64,000 bases of DNA from Theodoxus fluviatilis (GCA_034096865.1 JAWQFJ010005913.1:22799-86798); one strand, 5' to 3'; counted from the stretch's first letter, positions 35,455-47,830 are shown. A program made the numbers and translations. Notes: a model not told the origin generated them from the letters alone.

Positions 35455-35885
35455 TGTCATGTTAACACAATTTCGTGTCCACTGGAAATCTTGTTACCAT
35501 GTTCTGCTTAGCCCGCCTTCGCTCCGGCCCGCGTGATGGCTATATAAAGCCTGTGTGTAACAGGGCCAGAGAGATCGGCCAGAGAGAGGCAGCGGAGAGG
35601 TCAGGAGGCTAGGTACTGCATTGTTGCTATAAATAAAGAAGGTGAAATGTGAAACCAAGCCTTGCTTGTCTGCCGATCCCTTGGAAGGAGTGAAGGGAGA
35701 CGAGGCACACTGCCTCTAGACTTCCTGCCTGCATGCCCAGCTTGACCACACACGCCTTCATGCTTTCTGGCGTGAAAGGAGCTCGGGGTTGGTCCTGCGC
35801 CACGGGGTAGAGAGAATTCCAAACACCTCTCTATAGCCCCACCCTGCGCCTAGGTCGCACGCCAAACCGGAGCCCCCTGTCTACA
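35455..35885 (+). mobile_element. Candidate solo LTR 2
   Basis: It begins TGTCATGTTAACACAA and ends CCCCCTGTCTACA, so it has TG...CA ends. It has TATATAAA at 35541-35548 and AATAAA at 35632-35637, about 90 bases apart, then a GC-rich region, an LTR-type U3-R-U5 layout. No internal region follows. The target-site duplication is not clear. Confidence 0.5.
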
Positions 35886-35899
35886 CGTAAAAAAAGTCA

Positions 35900-36200
35900 C
35901 TTTCTTTTGAAACCTCGATTCTGAAAATTTGATACATTCAATCGGACCTAGCTTTCAGTAAGTGTGCAAAATGTCAAGGAAATCCGTACAGTAGTTTTTG
36001 AGATATAAGCCGTTAAGTCGGGACTGACACACACACAGACAGACAGACAGACATAAAAAAACCGCTGGCGCTGAACCTCTAGGTTTTGGCATTTTTTAAA
36101 AAAAGAAGATCGGGTTCGAACCCGCAATCTCTCCAGAAAAGAGGGGGAAAAAACACACACACACAAAAACACAAAAAACCAGGTCGGGTTCGAACCCGGT
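35900..36200 (-). repeat. GGTTCGAACCC module, reverse orientation
   Basis: Reverse-complement copy of the segment that recurs at 37380-37640. It includes GTGCAAAATGTCAAGGAAAT, a CAGACAGA run, AACCGCTGGCGCTGAACC and two GGGTTCGAACCCG palindromes (36113 and 36187 area). Confidence 0.8.
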
Positions 36201-36205
36201 CGAAT

Positions 36206-36690
36206 TTCGGTCAAATCGGAGCACTTTGAGTTTTTGGCGGCCGTCTTGTTTGTGACTACTTCCGGTTACCATGGCAACACCATTTTTTAATCCCACCATG
36301 ACCTGACCCCGGCTCACACCTAACCCATTACCAAGTTTTAAGTCGATGGGAACTCCTGTGTCTCAGGCGGCTTCGCCGCCTTCAACACAGTCGTCCAAAT
36401 TCTTCAGCCGCCATTTTGTTTTTCTCTTTACGTAACCATGGTAACCAAAAACTTTGTTCACATATCTTCATCATCTGACGTTACCTACCCACACACCAAA
36501 TTTCGGTCAAATTGGAGCACTTTGAGTTTTTGGCGGCCATCTTGTTTGTGCCCACTTCCGGTTACCATGGCAACACCATTTTTTTAACCCCACGTTGACC
36601 TGACCCCGGCCCCACACCTAACCCCATACCAAGTTTCAAGTTGATGGGAATAAAACTGTGGAAACGTATAAGAGTCTCATACACACACAC
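36206..36690. repeat. Direct repeat, about 296-bp step
   Basis: GGAGCACTTTGAGTTTTTGG through CCGGTTACCATGGCAACACC to ACCAAGTTT occurs twice (from about 36215 and 36511). Confidence 0.9.
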
Positions 36691-37042
36691 AGACAGACAG
36701 CTCAATTATCCCTCCAGGTTTACTGGAGGTCCTACAGACTTTATCCCTCCAGGTTTACTGGAGGTCCTACAGACTTTATCTGTCTGTCTGTGTGTGTGTC
36801 TGTCCCGACTTAACGGCTGATATCTCAAACATTACTGGACGGATTTCCTTGACATTTTGCACACTTACTAGAAGTTAGGTCCGATTGAATGTATCAAATT
36901 TTCAGAATCGAGGTTTGAAAAGAAAGTGATTTTTTTAAGGTCGTAAACTCGAACCCCCCCCCCCCCCCCCTTCAAATGTCAGTTGACGGAATAGCGAAAT
37001 GCGTGGCTTAATCGAGATCGAGTCAATCTTTCCCTACAAACA

Positions 37043-37231
37043 ATGGCTTCTTCGTATGTTGAACGTCTACCAGCAGACGCAAAAAAGCGGTACTACGAGA
37101 AGATTATTGACGTTGATGGGTTAGATCCGTATGAAATACCAAACAGTTCGTGGTCTGTCGACAAAAACCAGTTGCCGGACATAAACCACGCCAGGATTGT
37201 ACAATATTTTGTGCTGGGTCATACCAGTTCT
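37043..37231 (+). pseudogene. N-terminal coding fragment, module copy 1
   Basis: From ATG the frame reads ASSYVERLPADAKKRYYEKI, then DVDGLDPYEI, SSWSVD and LPDINHARIVQYFVL. The pattern (short RYYEKI helix, DPY, W, LP-I-HA-I--Y) resembles the N-terminus of a large family of uncharacterised invertebrate proteins, often associated with YqaJ/SWIM-type transposon-linked proteins; this match is from memory of the pattern and is tentative. After YFVLGH the frame runs into the tRNA-like segment and stops at 37276, so the C-terminal domain is missing. Confidence 0.5.
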
Positions 37232-37300
37232 CCACTGGCACATTTGGTAGAGCGTTGGACTCTTGGTCATGCGTGACCAGGTTCGATTCTGCGCTGAAAC
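37229..37300 (+). repeat. tRNA-derived SINE head, copy 1
   Basis: A-box-like TGGCACATTTGG at 37236 and B-box GGTTCGATTCT at 37280 are 44 bases apart, exactly the spacing in a tRNA. TGGTAGAGCGTTGGACT between them matches a tRNA D-arm/anticodon region. The 5' part does not pair as an acceptor stem, so this is a tRNA-derived repeat, not a tRNA gene. Confidence 0.75.
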
Positions 37301-38087
37301 TTTTTTTTTCTCTCTTTTTTTGAGAGGTTGTGGGTTCGAACCCGACCTGGTTTTTTGTGTTTGTGTGTGTGTGTGTTTTTTCCCCCTCTTTTCTCGAGAG
37401 GTTGCGGGTTCGAACCCGATCTTCTTTTTTTAATGCCAAAACCTGGAGGTTCAGTGCCAGCGGTTTTTATCTGTCTGTGTGTGTGTGTCTGTCTGTCTGT
37501 CCCGACTTAACGGCTGATATCTCAAAAACTAATGGACGGATTTCCTTGACATTTTGCACACTTACTGGAAGTTAGGTCCGATTGAATGTATCAAATTTTC
37601 AGAATCGAGGTTTGAAAAGAAAGTGATTTTTTAAGGTCGTAAACTCGAAAACACCCCCCTAAAATGTCAATTGACGGAATGGCGAAATGCAAAATGTGCC
37701 CCCCCCCCCCCCCCCCCCCCCTTCAAATGTCAGTTGACGGAATAGCGAAAATGCGTGGCCTAATGGCACTGATCCATATATATTAATACGCAAAAAGGTA
37801 AAACTCCTCCAAGCCCGTTTCGCCGATTGCTTTGCTTTTTGGCATCGGCCCAGAGGACGGTTGGGAAGGGGTCGTAGGGTATTTTTCGTGACCAAATTTG
37901 ACTTTGAAGTGACTTTTTTTTACGTTTTTACGTTTTGGTGTTGCAAGGGACGGAACTCTGTCCCAAATCAAGTTTTGGCATGTGTGACGTCGAAGAATAA
38001 CGTGACGTAATTTCGTAATTTTTTTATCCATCCAGCTTTTAGGCCCTCCCAAGTTTCAGTCGGCCTTCGTCCTATGATCGCATTGAT

Positions 38088-38762
38088 GGGTGGGGGAGAG
38101 GGAGATAGTGGGAGGGAATGGGGTGGGGGAGAGGGAGATGGTGGGAGGGGGTGGGGGAGTGGGAGATAGTGGGAGAGATTGGGGTGGGGAGAGGGAGATG
38201 GTGGGAGGGGTGGGGGAGAGGGAGATGGTGGGAGAGGGTGGGGCGAGGGGAGAGGGAGATGGTGGGACGGGTTGGGTGGAGGAGAGGGAGGTGGTGGGAG
38301 GGGATGGGGTGGGGGAGAGGGAGATGGTGGGAGGGGTGGGGGGGGAGAGGGAGGTGGTGGAAGTGGTGGCTTGGGGAGAGGGAGATGGTGGGAGGGGTGG
38401 GTGGGGAGAGGGAGATGTGGAGTGGGCTTGGGGAGAGGGAGATGGTGGAGGAGGTTGGGGAGAGGGAGATGTGGGAGGGAAGGGGTGGGGGAGAGGGAGA
38501 TGGTGGGGGGGATGGAGGGGGAGGGAGAGGGAGATGGTGGGAGGGGATGGGGTGGGGGGGACGGAGATGGTGAGAGGGGATGGGGTGGGGGAGAGGGAGA
38601 TGGTGGGAGGGGATGGGGTGGGGAGAGGGAGATGGTGGGATGGATGGGGTGGGGGGGGGGGGGAGGGAGATGGTGGAAGGGGATGGGGGGGGGGGGGGGG
38701 AGAGGGAGATGGTATGAGGGGGTGGGGTGGGGGAGAAAGAGATGTGGGAGAGGATGGGGTGG
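38088..38762. repeat. G-rich minisatellite (GGGGAGAGGGAGATGGTGGG)
   Basis: About 20 irregular units of 27-37 bp containing GGGGGAGAGGGAGATGGT and GGGATGGGGT. Dense runs of three or more G on the + strand could form G-quadruplexes. Very long open frames across it are compositional. Confidence 0.95.
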
Positions 38763-39145
38763 GTTCGAACCCGATCTTCTTCTTCTTCTTTTTTTTAATG
38801 CCAAAACCTGGAGGTTCAGCGCCAGCGGTTTTTATCTGTCTGTCTGTCTGTCTGTCTGTCTGTGTGTGTGTGTGTGTCTGTCTGTCCTGACTTAACGGCT
38901 GATTTCTTAAAAACTACTGGACGGATTTCCTTGACATTTTGCACACTTACTGGAAGTTAGGTCCGATTGAATGTATCAAATTTCAGAATCGAGGTTTGAA
39001 CAGAAAGTGATTTATTTAGGTCGTAAACTCGAAACCCCCCCCCCCCCCTCCCCTCCCTAAAATGTCATTTGACGGAATGGCTAAATGCGTGGCTTAATCG
39101 AGATCGAGTCAAACAGAGTTATCTTTTCCTACTTTCAACAAAACA

Positions 39146-39334
39146 ATGGCTTCTTCGTATGTTGAACGTCTACCAGCAGTCGCAAAAAAGCGGTACTACA
39201 AGAAGATTATTGACGTTGATGAGTTAGATCCGTATGAAATACCAAACAGTTCGTGGTCTGTCGACAAAAACCAGTTGCCGGACATAAACCACGCCAGGAT
39301 TCTACAATATTTTGTGCTGGGTCACACGAGTTGT
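39146..39334 (+). pseudogene. N-terminal coding fragment, module copy 2
   Basis: Same fragment as 37043-37231. Within the 63 codons it differs from copy 1 by several replacement changes (Asp to Val, Glu to Lys, Gly to Glu, Val to Leu) and by almost no silent ones. It is followed by a tRNA-like segment with A box at 39339 and B box at 39383. Confidence 0.5.
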
Positions 39335-39467
39335 TCACTGGCACATTTGGTAGAGCGTTGGACTCTTGGTCATGCATGACCAGGTTCGATTCTGCGCTGA
39401 AACTTTTTTTCTCTCTCTTTTTTTGAGAAGTTGTGGGTTCGAAACCAACCTGGTTTTTTGTGTTTTT

Positions 39468-39507
<40 letters not shown>

Positions 39508-39868
39508 CCCCTCTTTTCTCGAGTGGTTGCGGGTTCGAACCCGATCTCCTTTTTTAAAAAAATGCCAAAACCTGGAGGTTCAGCGCTAGCGGCTTTTATC
39601 TGTCTGTCTGTCTGTCTGTCCCGACTTAACGGCTGATTTCTCAAAAACTACTGGACGGATTTCCTTGACATTTTGCACACTTACTGGAAGTTAGGTCCGA
39701 TTGAATGTATCACATTTTCAGAATCGAGGTTTGAACAGAAAGTGATTTATTTAGGTCGTAAACTCGACCCCCCCCCCCCCCCAAAATGTCATTTGATGGA
39801 ATGGCGAAATGCGTGGCTTAATCGAGATCGAGTCAAACAGAGTTATCTTTTCCTATTTCAGCAAAACA

Positions 39869-40057
39869 ATGGCTTCCTCGTATGTTGAACGTCTACCAGC
39901 AGATGCAAAAAAGCGGTACTACAAGAAGATTATTGACGTTGATGGGTTAGAACCGTATGAAATACCAAACAGTTCGTGGTCTGTCGATAAAAACCAGTTG
40001 CCAGACATAAACCACGCCAGGATTCTACAATATTTTGTGCTGGGACATGCCAGTTCT
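39869..40057 (+). pseudogene. N-terminal coding fragment, module copy 3
   Basis: Third copy, 723 bp after copy 2. It has more silent changes against copy 1 (TCT/TCC, GAC/GAT, CCG/CCA) and Asp to Glu at DPY (reads EPY). It is followed by a tRNA-like segment with A box at 40062 and B box at 40106. The frame stays open to a stop at 40102. Confidence 0.5.
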
Positions 40058-40290
40058 CCACTGGCACATTTGGTAGAGCGTTGGACTCTTGGTCATGTGT
40101 GACCAGGTTCGATTCTGCGCTGGAACGGGTTTTTTTCTCGCTTATTTTTAGAGGTTGTGGGTTCGAACCCGACCTGGTTTTTTGTGTTTGTGTGTGTTTT
40201 CCCCCCCTCTGTTCTCGAGAGGTTGCGGGTTCGAATCCGATCTTCTTTTTTTTAATGCCAAAACCTGGAGGTTCAGCGACAGCGGTTTTT

Positions 40291-42079
40291 ATATATAGAG
40301 GTATTGTGTATAAAGGGTCTTTGGGATGAGTTCAGGAGAGATCTGGATTTGACCTAATGTGAGGCCTACAGTGTAGATGCTGCGGAAGAATATCTGGATT
40401 TAACCCTGTTAGGAGTCTCCAGTACTCTGTGTCCTGTGGAGGGACGTCTGGAGAGGCCCAGAGGAGGCTGGCAGCACAGGTGTGCTGAGGGTAGACGTCC
40501 AGGTGTGACTAAGTGTGGGTCAACAGCAATGATGTGCTGTGTAGTTGTGTCCATGCCTACCCATCTGGGGTAGGCAGCACTATAGTGCGCTGATAAGAGA
40601 TTTCCCAATTCGATTCATCAGGAGATGTTGGTACCGGTTCATCGTTTGATGTATCATCGGATTGCTAGTTGACTGCATCATTAATTGTGTGTTGTGTTAT
40701 TCTGGCATAGAACAACTAATAAGTGTCATGTAACAGATTTGAGCAAGTAATGTTGTGCATCACTTTGTGTAACCAGAATTCATGCTCCTTCCTCCCTGTG
40801 CCTTACTGAGTGAAGAAATGCAGCTCGGGTGTTCTGATTTCCCATGTGAATCACCTGACAAGTATGTATAGGGTTGTGAGATCCCCAGCGGTTAGTGACT
40901 GAACGTTCGCTTATCTTGGTCTGTGCCCTCAGCTGGATATTTAATGGACTTTCGTGCATGAAATGGACTGTCATGTTTCAAATGTTAAGAAATCATTATT
41001 GTCCATGTTTTGTTGTTGTATTAAATTTAATTGTGTATGACCTGGCCCCGCCGCTAATGTTAGATCTGAAAGTGTGTACTATTCAGGGACCGAATAGTTT
41101 TAGGAGGGGTTAGTGTTATGAAGTCCTTGTTCAGTCAGGGAACTCGCCAGAATGTTCCGACCCTCCTTTGTTCTAACCCCCGCCCCGCATATGTCAGAGG
41201 AACCAGCATGAATCACCTCCCCGAAATAATGTAATGTTAGGTAGTGGAGAGCGTGTCTGTAACTATGTTCACTCCAAAAATGTCGTCGCTAGGGATTTGG
41301 AAAAGTATTTATCACTCAGTATGGTTCAACGTCAGCTCTGATACTCTATTTGTGTACAGATGAAACTTTTTTTCCGACGACTTTCACTTCTGATTGCCTT
41401 AAGAGTGGCGTAAATGGCAACCTCAAGAAGGCACAAATGGAGCATGCACATTGGATTTGGAGTGTTTCTTGTCATTGGTTAGGGGCGTTATAACTCTCAC
41501 AGGTTCTCGATCTAGTAAGCAGGAATATATAGATCAGTGGGTCAAAATACCGTGAAGCTTTCATAATACCAATGAAAAGATTTAAATACAAGATGAGAAA
41601 ACAAATTGAAATAAAATTGAAAAAGATTACTTTTGGTCTTGTCCTAATAAAGTATTTTTAAAGCTAAGATTTTCAAATCAATCTTTCACTAAAATCTTTT
41701 TATAGATGCATCGTGCAGCCAACACTATGAATTGGTGTCTGTGAATGTGATGTGGTCTGTTCATTTCTGCATTTAAAAATACCTATTTGACTTGCATCTG
41801 ACTAACACTGTCTGATTGAGTTATTTATTATGCATGTGGTGCATAGGAATATTTCCCTAACATATTGGAAAGATAAATTTTTTATATCAATCATATTCTC
41901 AGCTTGTGCATCATAAAGTGTCAGATTTGTTGCAACTGGTCGAACTTTTTCATGTTTTATATTTGACAATACAAAAGGTGCAAAGATGTATGCATAATGA
42001 TCAGATTGGGATTGGCAGTCTCTACAACTGAGTCACACAAGTCATTTGCAAGCTTGCAATCCTCCCATATATCAATAAT
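40291..42079. other. No gene seen
   Basis: Unique sequence, AT-rich towards the right. No splice-bounded frame or known element recognised. Confidence 0.4.
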
Positions 42080-42760
42080 CCAGATTTCTCCCATCCCAGG
42101 TATTGAACCATGGCACTGCACCTTGCACATAGTCAAGTAACAAAAGATTGCTTGACTAAATCCACCTGTCAAAAGACAATGTTTCAATAGGTGAGTAGAG
42201 AGAGAGGTTGAGGAGCTGACTTTGGACTCATGCAGGAGGGGAGAGTACTGAAGACAGGGCTGCCAGGAGCTTGTGATCTATTTAGTAAACATTATGGATG
42301 GGTAGAGGAAGTTCCTCTTAGGATGATTTTTTTTCACATCACAGACATTAAACCAATACTCACACAGTCACACAGAGGGGAAAGTGCATCATAGTTGTTC
42401 ACCTTAGACATGTACATTCATGCTCATTCATGCACACACAGGATTACAATACAGGGTAATGAGTCAGGGTAGCAGTGGATAGGTAATGGAAAGATATTAG
42501 TATTCCAAATCTCCCCTGTCCCAGGGATTGCACCATGGCACTGCACCTCACACATGATCAAAAGCCAAAGCTTGCTCATCTTAATCTATCTGTCTAAAGA
42601 CAGGGTTTCAATAGGTGAGTAGAGAGAGGGTGAGGGGCTGACAGTGCAGATATGCAGGAGGGGTAACCACTGGATATGGTGCTTCCAGGAGCTGGTGATC
42701 AATAAATGTACAGTAAACATGATGGCAGGTTGAGGAAGCTCCTGTTCGGATCGTCTCATC
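42080..42760. repeat. Diverged tandem duplication, about 424-bp step
   Basis: Shared blocks include ACCATGGCACTGCACC (42110 and 42533 area), TTTCAATAGGTGAGTAGAGAG, a GAGCT...GACT stretch and CCAGGAGCTKGTGATC. The two halves (about 42080-42335 and 42505-42755) are clearly related but diverged. Confidence 0.8.
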
Positions 42761-45700
42761 CTCAGACAAGCTTCAAGCACTGTCAAGTCCAGTGCTGCCA
42801 TGTCGATGGAAAATCCACAAAAATCAAGATGTTATAGAGCATCAACAAACTGCAAACAAAGCAAAGCACACCAAAAAGTTGTTTTTCCTTCCTCAAATAA
42901 TGTTCATTTCAAGAATACACTAAAATTGTAGGATTTTTAAAAAAAAGAATAGAAAAAGAATTCATTGTCAAAGTTATGCCAGAGCTGACATTATACACTA
43001 ATGTTCAAAATCCAGAGTTGTCATCTTTCAGAGGGAAAATAATGCACTTATGGGGAAGCTACATTGATTTCATATGACTATAAATTTCAACAAGTTTACT
43101 TTTCAATGATCACAGCATTTGAACAAAACATGCATGTACAGAAACACACATGTACACTTACATGGACTCAACACATGTACACAATGCATGGTGCTTAAGA
43201 GATTTAAGTAAAGATGTCAGTGGTGCCGAAGATGAGATGGCAGCCCTGATTTCAGATGCACAGTGCAGCAACAGAAGCATACTAAAGGTGTGTCTGATTA
43301 AAGGGCCAATGAAATGCACCATTTTTGCTCACATCTTGTTAAGAGCAAGCAAACATTGATCTTAATTGATGCTCTTGGGAACTGCTGTTGGTGGCTAGCC
43401 TTCTTTCCAGGGTTAGTCAGTGTAGGTCCCCCTCTAGCACTGAAAAGACTGACTTTGAAAAAAAAACACACACACATGCATGCACACACACACAAACACA
43501 CATGCACACACACTCACACACATACACGCACACACATGCACACACGTATACTATCACACACACAAACATAGAAGCAGTATGATCTTGCACTGAGCAGACT
43601 TCACACATGCTAAGTAAGTATTTATGCACTCAGATGGGAAGAACGAAGGAGGAAGTATTTTGGGCATTATTGCAAATACTCATGATTCTGTTTACCTGCC
43701 ATTCTCATTGTCTTTCCGTTCTTGCCCACAATCAACAATAGTGATTACTTTGGCACGTAATCATTTTAATCAAGCAATATCATGTAGTGTACACTTCCAG
43801 CCTTATTCAGCCACACTACCCTTTACATTGCTTCAATTTAAAAAAAATCTTAAAAGCTTCAATCTACTCTTTAAACTTAAGCACAGCATAATGAAAAGCA
43901 TGCACTGTTAGAATATGGCAAAATTTACAAGTGTGTAAGTTGCTTCTCGGTGACTATGAGAGAACAATATGGCCATGTTCTGGAGTGGCCCTCCAAGCCC
44001 AGTAGCCCAGGGCTCCAGCTGATGAGGTGAGCATCAAGGGACTGAAGCTGTCTGTTGCTCTTGGGTTTGGATTTTTGTTTGTCATATCCTCTCAACAAGA
44101 CAAGATTAAACAGGCTTGATTCTCACTTGGACAACATTGCTTTAAACAATCTAGCAAAAAGGTAATCTCTGCTGCTTTCCCCTATGAATGTTCACGTGGT
44201 TTTTTTTGTCCTCATGTGATGAGAATACATTTGTGTCATTGTTTGCTTGGTGTTGTGTAGACGTTTACTCAACCCAGCATATTACTGTACTGATAGCTGG
44301 CCAGGTACGTGGGCAGTGGTTGAATGCCCAGCTATCTGACAGTGGATATGTAAACCCAAAACTCCAACTCTAGCGTAATGTCTGGTGCTTTTTAACACTC
44401 AACACCACAAGTCATTTGCTAAAATAAAGACATGCTAAAACAGAGGCAAATAAAATGTGGTACGAACAACCCCCCATTACCACACCCTAACACACATACA
44501 AACGCACACACAACTGAGGTCATTAATTGTCAACCTCAACAGGCATGACGCAGACTTAAAGGAGGACCAAGCATAAAACACTAAGCAAGAATTCATCTCT
44601 CGCCATCTTTGAGACATTTAAAAGTGTTTTTATTTACTCACCTACGTTACTGCTATCTACCGTGGCATCAGTAGGTTAAAAAAGTTTATCTACCTGCTCT
44701 ACTAAACAACACGGAAACATAATTTTAACACCACAAATATATAGCATATCTAAAAAATACGCCATATGACTTTTCAAGTCCCAATATTTGTCATAGATTT
44801 AGTGTGAATTTAATACTGAGCTAAACGTGAAAGGCCTTTTGCATAGACACAGGGGAAGCTGGAACCCATGTAGTCACTATGTTTCGGGGTTTCTGAAAGT
44901 ACCCCTACCATAAGCGGGGGATAACGAAATAATGTTCGCAGCGAACATGCGAAACTTCGTGGAAAAGAAAACAAATCCACCCTCACGGGGAGGTAACTAT
45001 TATAGTCTTCTAACCGTCGCAGGAAGCGCCTCAGGATGGGAAGTAACTCTCGAAGGGCGACATCAGCATAACACCTTAGTCTTTGATAACACTCCCGGCA
45101 GAAAAGCATTCTTCATACTTCATAATTATGGAAATGCAGGATCCGTCTGTGACTGATGGTGCCATCCTGGGCCACGGTAAGGATGCCATTTATTTTTCTA
45201 CGGTCTGAGTGTGCACAATACTTACTGAGTTCCTGATAATTTTTGTATGGTTGTTGGACTCAGAAAAAACAACCCCTCTCCGAAAGAACAGCCGACATGA
45301 TCATGATGACACGATCATGCGATGTGATAACCTGTAACAGTTTGAATGTGCCATGAAACTATTGAAAATCATTTCACTGACTGCAGCATCGTTGAATATG
45401 TTAGAATTATTGCGAAGAGGATTCTGGGGTGTGGTAAAACTGCTGATAACTGGAATAAAGCGAGAAAGGAGCTTATCGATTCGTCTGCATCCCGTGTCAA
45501 ACTATATGCATGACTGCTTCTGGCACATATGGTGCACATCACGCTCTGATGGTTGGCATGTGGTTTAAGGTTTTAGTGTTGGAGCGCAGAGCTCGGTTTC
45601 ATTTACAGCTTATCTGGTTTTCATAATATGCGTGTATCGGATACGGTGAATCTGAAGGAGAGTGGCACTGGCTGTGTCTGTGTGTTGCTCCAGCATGGAT

Positions 45701-46296
45701 TGTTTGTGTATCATTCATCCCAGGTTTTGGATGGCTTCTACCTACAAATTCACCATTTGGTTAGGCACAGCTGCCCCGTCTTCTTAGGTGGAATGCTCGA
45801 GACGATGTTCAATGTACTAAGGAAGGGAAAGCTTTTAGACCACCCATGTGGGCATGCAGAGCACGAACTAAGTACTGCAGAGAAGTGATATGCATGTTCG
45901 GATTAACCCTTTCCATGCCAGCTTCGTCATTATATCAAAGACCATACATTACTAAGACCGCGCACTCTGCTAATTTCAGCGAGATTTCCAACAGAGTGAT
46001 CTCCCCGTTTTTCCGGGTCTTTTCCCCCGGAGTGCTTGTGCAAAATACACATGTATAGTGAATGTTGTATCTATGCCATGTGCGAGAGGAATAAAGTTTA
46101 GTTTATGAATGGCAGAATGCAAGTGCGTGCAAGGGTTTTCAAATTATTTCTTGAAGGCAGAAATTATATGATGATATGTCTTCAGATGTCTTAGGCCGCG
46201 AGGCCTTTATCTGATTTTTTTATCACTAGTTATCAGTACGCTTGGCTATTCTCACTTTTTACTAGCCTAGTTCTAATGATCTTAAAAAGATCGTGC
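42761..46296. other. No gene seen; CA microsatellite and a perfect palindrome
   Basis: A CA-rich run lies at 43469-43566. At 44932-44948 ATGTTCGC-A-GCGAACAT is a perfect palindrome in a GC-richer block (44880-45080) that may be an unrecognised repeat. A TTAACCCTTTCCATGCC sequence at 45903 resembles a piggyBac terminus but has no partner. Confidence 0.45.
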
Positions 46297-46299
46297 CTA

Positions 46300-46660
46300 T
46301 TCTCTAGACTTTTCTTCCGGTGGCTTATAAGTGGCAGAGAGTGGTATACGTGGCAACAGTGGGTGGCCAACATCAACACAGTACATGTAGTCTCTGAACA
46401 CAGTGTCAATTCTGTTTTTGAAGCTGTTTAATGATGGCGCCTCCACCGTTTCCTTGTCCAATGCATTCCAAGTGTCGACTACTCTGTTGGCGAGGAAGTG
46501 CTCTCTCACACTTGTTCTGTAGGAGTTTTTCTTTAACTTATACCTATGTCCTCTAGTAGTGGATAGATGGTTGACACATCGTTCGTTCCGTCGTTCATAA
46601 ACGTGAACACTAATTAGCCGAGTACATGACTGAAGAAGTGAGTGTATCATAATCACTTAA
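46300..46660 (-). pseudogene. LINE reverse-transcriptase C-terminal fragment
   Basis: On the - strand the frame reads RLISVHVYERRNERCVNHLS, then TRGHRYKLKKNSYRTSVREH, FLANRVVDTWNAL and APSLNSFKNRID. The motif order (TRGH-YKL-K, R--FF-NRV---WN-LP, APSLN-FK--LD) is the standard C-terminus of many animal LINE RT proteins. The catalytic RT region is absent. Confidence 0.85.
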
Positions 46661-47830
46661 ATGAAAATTCCCACACAAGAGCTGGGAAAAGGGGCAAAGT
46701 CTCAGTAAACCAAATCTCTCTTAAAAGATCTAAACACAATTTTCTCCATGGGAAAGTATACATGTCCCTAACAAGCTGGTCTAAATAAAGAAATAAACAC
46801 CGGATGCATATGGTCAGCACTCTGAGCAGCAGCTAGACGATTGAGCAGTAGGCTGCGATGGCATCTTGGGTCTCCCATTAGAGAAAGTGACTGGCATCAA
46901 TAGGTTAGAACGCTTTTCCTCTCATTACTTTGAACACTATGGTGTTTCTAGCAGGAATTAGAATTGACGCTTTCATTCTCTCATAGCTGAAAATGAAGCG
47001 ATGATGGCACGGAGGAGAAAATTGCGCTGCAATATCATGTTTAAATGTCAGATTCTCATGCGGCTGTTGTGGAAAATCTTTTTTCCGCTTCCCCCAAGAC
47101 GAGATGAGATGTAGTAAATGGGTGCAAAATTCAAGACGTCAAGATTTGACCAGGAAGAAAAGAAAGAAATAATTAAACTCTGTTGTTTGTGATGCACAAG
47201 ATTAACTCCTTTCACCGTAGTATCTCATGAGAACATACTGTTGTTAAAAATGCAAAATTTGTTTAAAACTGGGATGATGAAGACAATACAACGTGCGAAA
47301 AGACTTTTGTATTAAATTTTCCTTCAGAATAATATAGCAAGAGAGACATAGATTAATTGAGTGCATTCTAGATTCGTCTGCATCCCTAGTTGCAGAAACC
47401 TACCCTCTTTCATATGTTGAGGTAAGTGATTTATTGCAATTATCCTCTGCTGTATGCATTATGTATGCAGTTTGCAGAATTGGGAATGCAAGCCGCCGAA
47501 AGTTGCAGACTCCTATTTGTCGTTATTCTCGCCAGCGTCAAAAGACACGGAACTCTAAATCCGTACCTCGCTCCGTGTATAGCAAAAATAGCTGTGCACG
47601 GTCTTAGTAATGTATGGTCTTTGCTTATATTATGCAACTGCCAGTGCCAGGTAATTTCAGTAAAAATTGCATAACACAACACTGAGTTCAGGAGAAAAAT
47701 CATATCTCAATTTCAGTGCATAACAACCCCATAAAACCCATAATCAGCATACATCCTTGTTCAGTGTGAGAGCCACTCACTCTTCATGTGACAATGACTT
47801 CAAAACTACATTTTCTTTTCACTTGGGTAG
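46661..47830. other. No gene seen
   Basis: Unique AT-rich sequence. Its last bases, TTTTCACTTGGGTAG, could serve as an acceptor for the next exon. Confidence 0.4.

Larger units (their letters stand above)
36780..40290 (+). repeat. Composite module, three tandem copies (coding fragment + tRNA-like head + GGTTCGAACCC tail)
   Basis: The module order is: a TCTGTCTG run; CCCGACTTAACGGCTGAT; a GTCCGATTGAATGTATCAAA block; a poly-C tract; a 63-codon coding fragment; a tRNA-like A/B-box segment; GAGGTTGTGGGTTCGAACCC; a TG-rich run; GAGGTTGCGGGTTCGAACCC; and CCAAAACCTGGAGGTTCAGC. Coding fragments start at 37043, 39146 and 39869. The first copy is lengthened by an unrelated G-rich minisatellite (38088-38762) and a poly-C duplication (37630-37740). 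Confidence 0.85.

Noticed and set aside
37229..37300. Functional tRNA gene
   Set aside because: A and B boxes are well placed, but no acceptor stem pairs and the sequence recurs inside a repeat module; tRNA-derived SINE head.
37968..38895. Frames of 240-280 codons, Gly/Glu/Arg-rich or Pro/Ser-rich
   Set aside because: Compositional reading of the G-rich minisatellite.
45903..45960. Second piggyBac terminus (TTAACCCTTTCCATGCC)
   Set aside because: No matching right end and no transposase similarity nearby.
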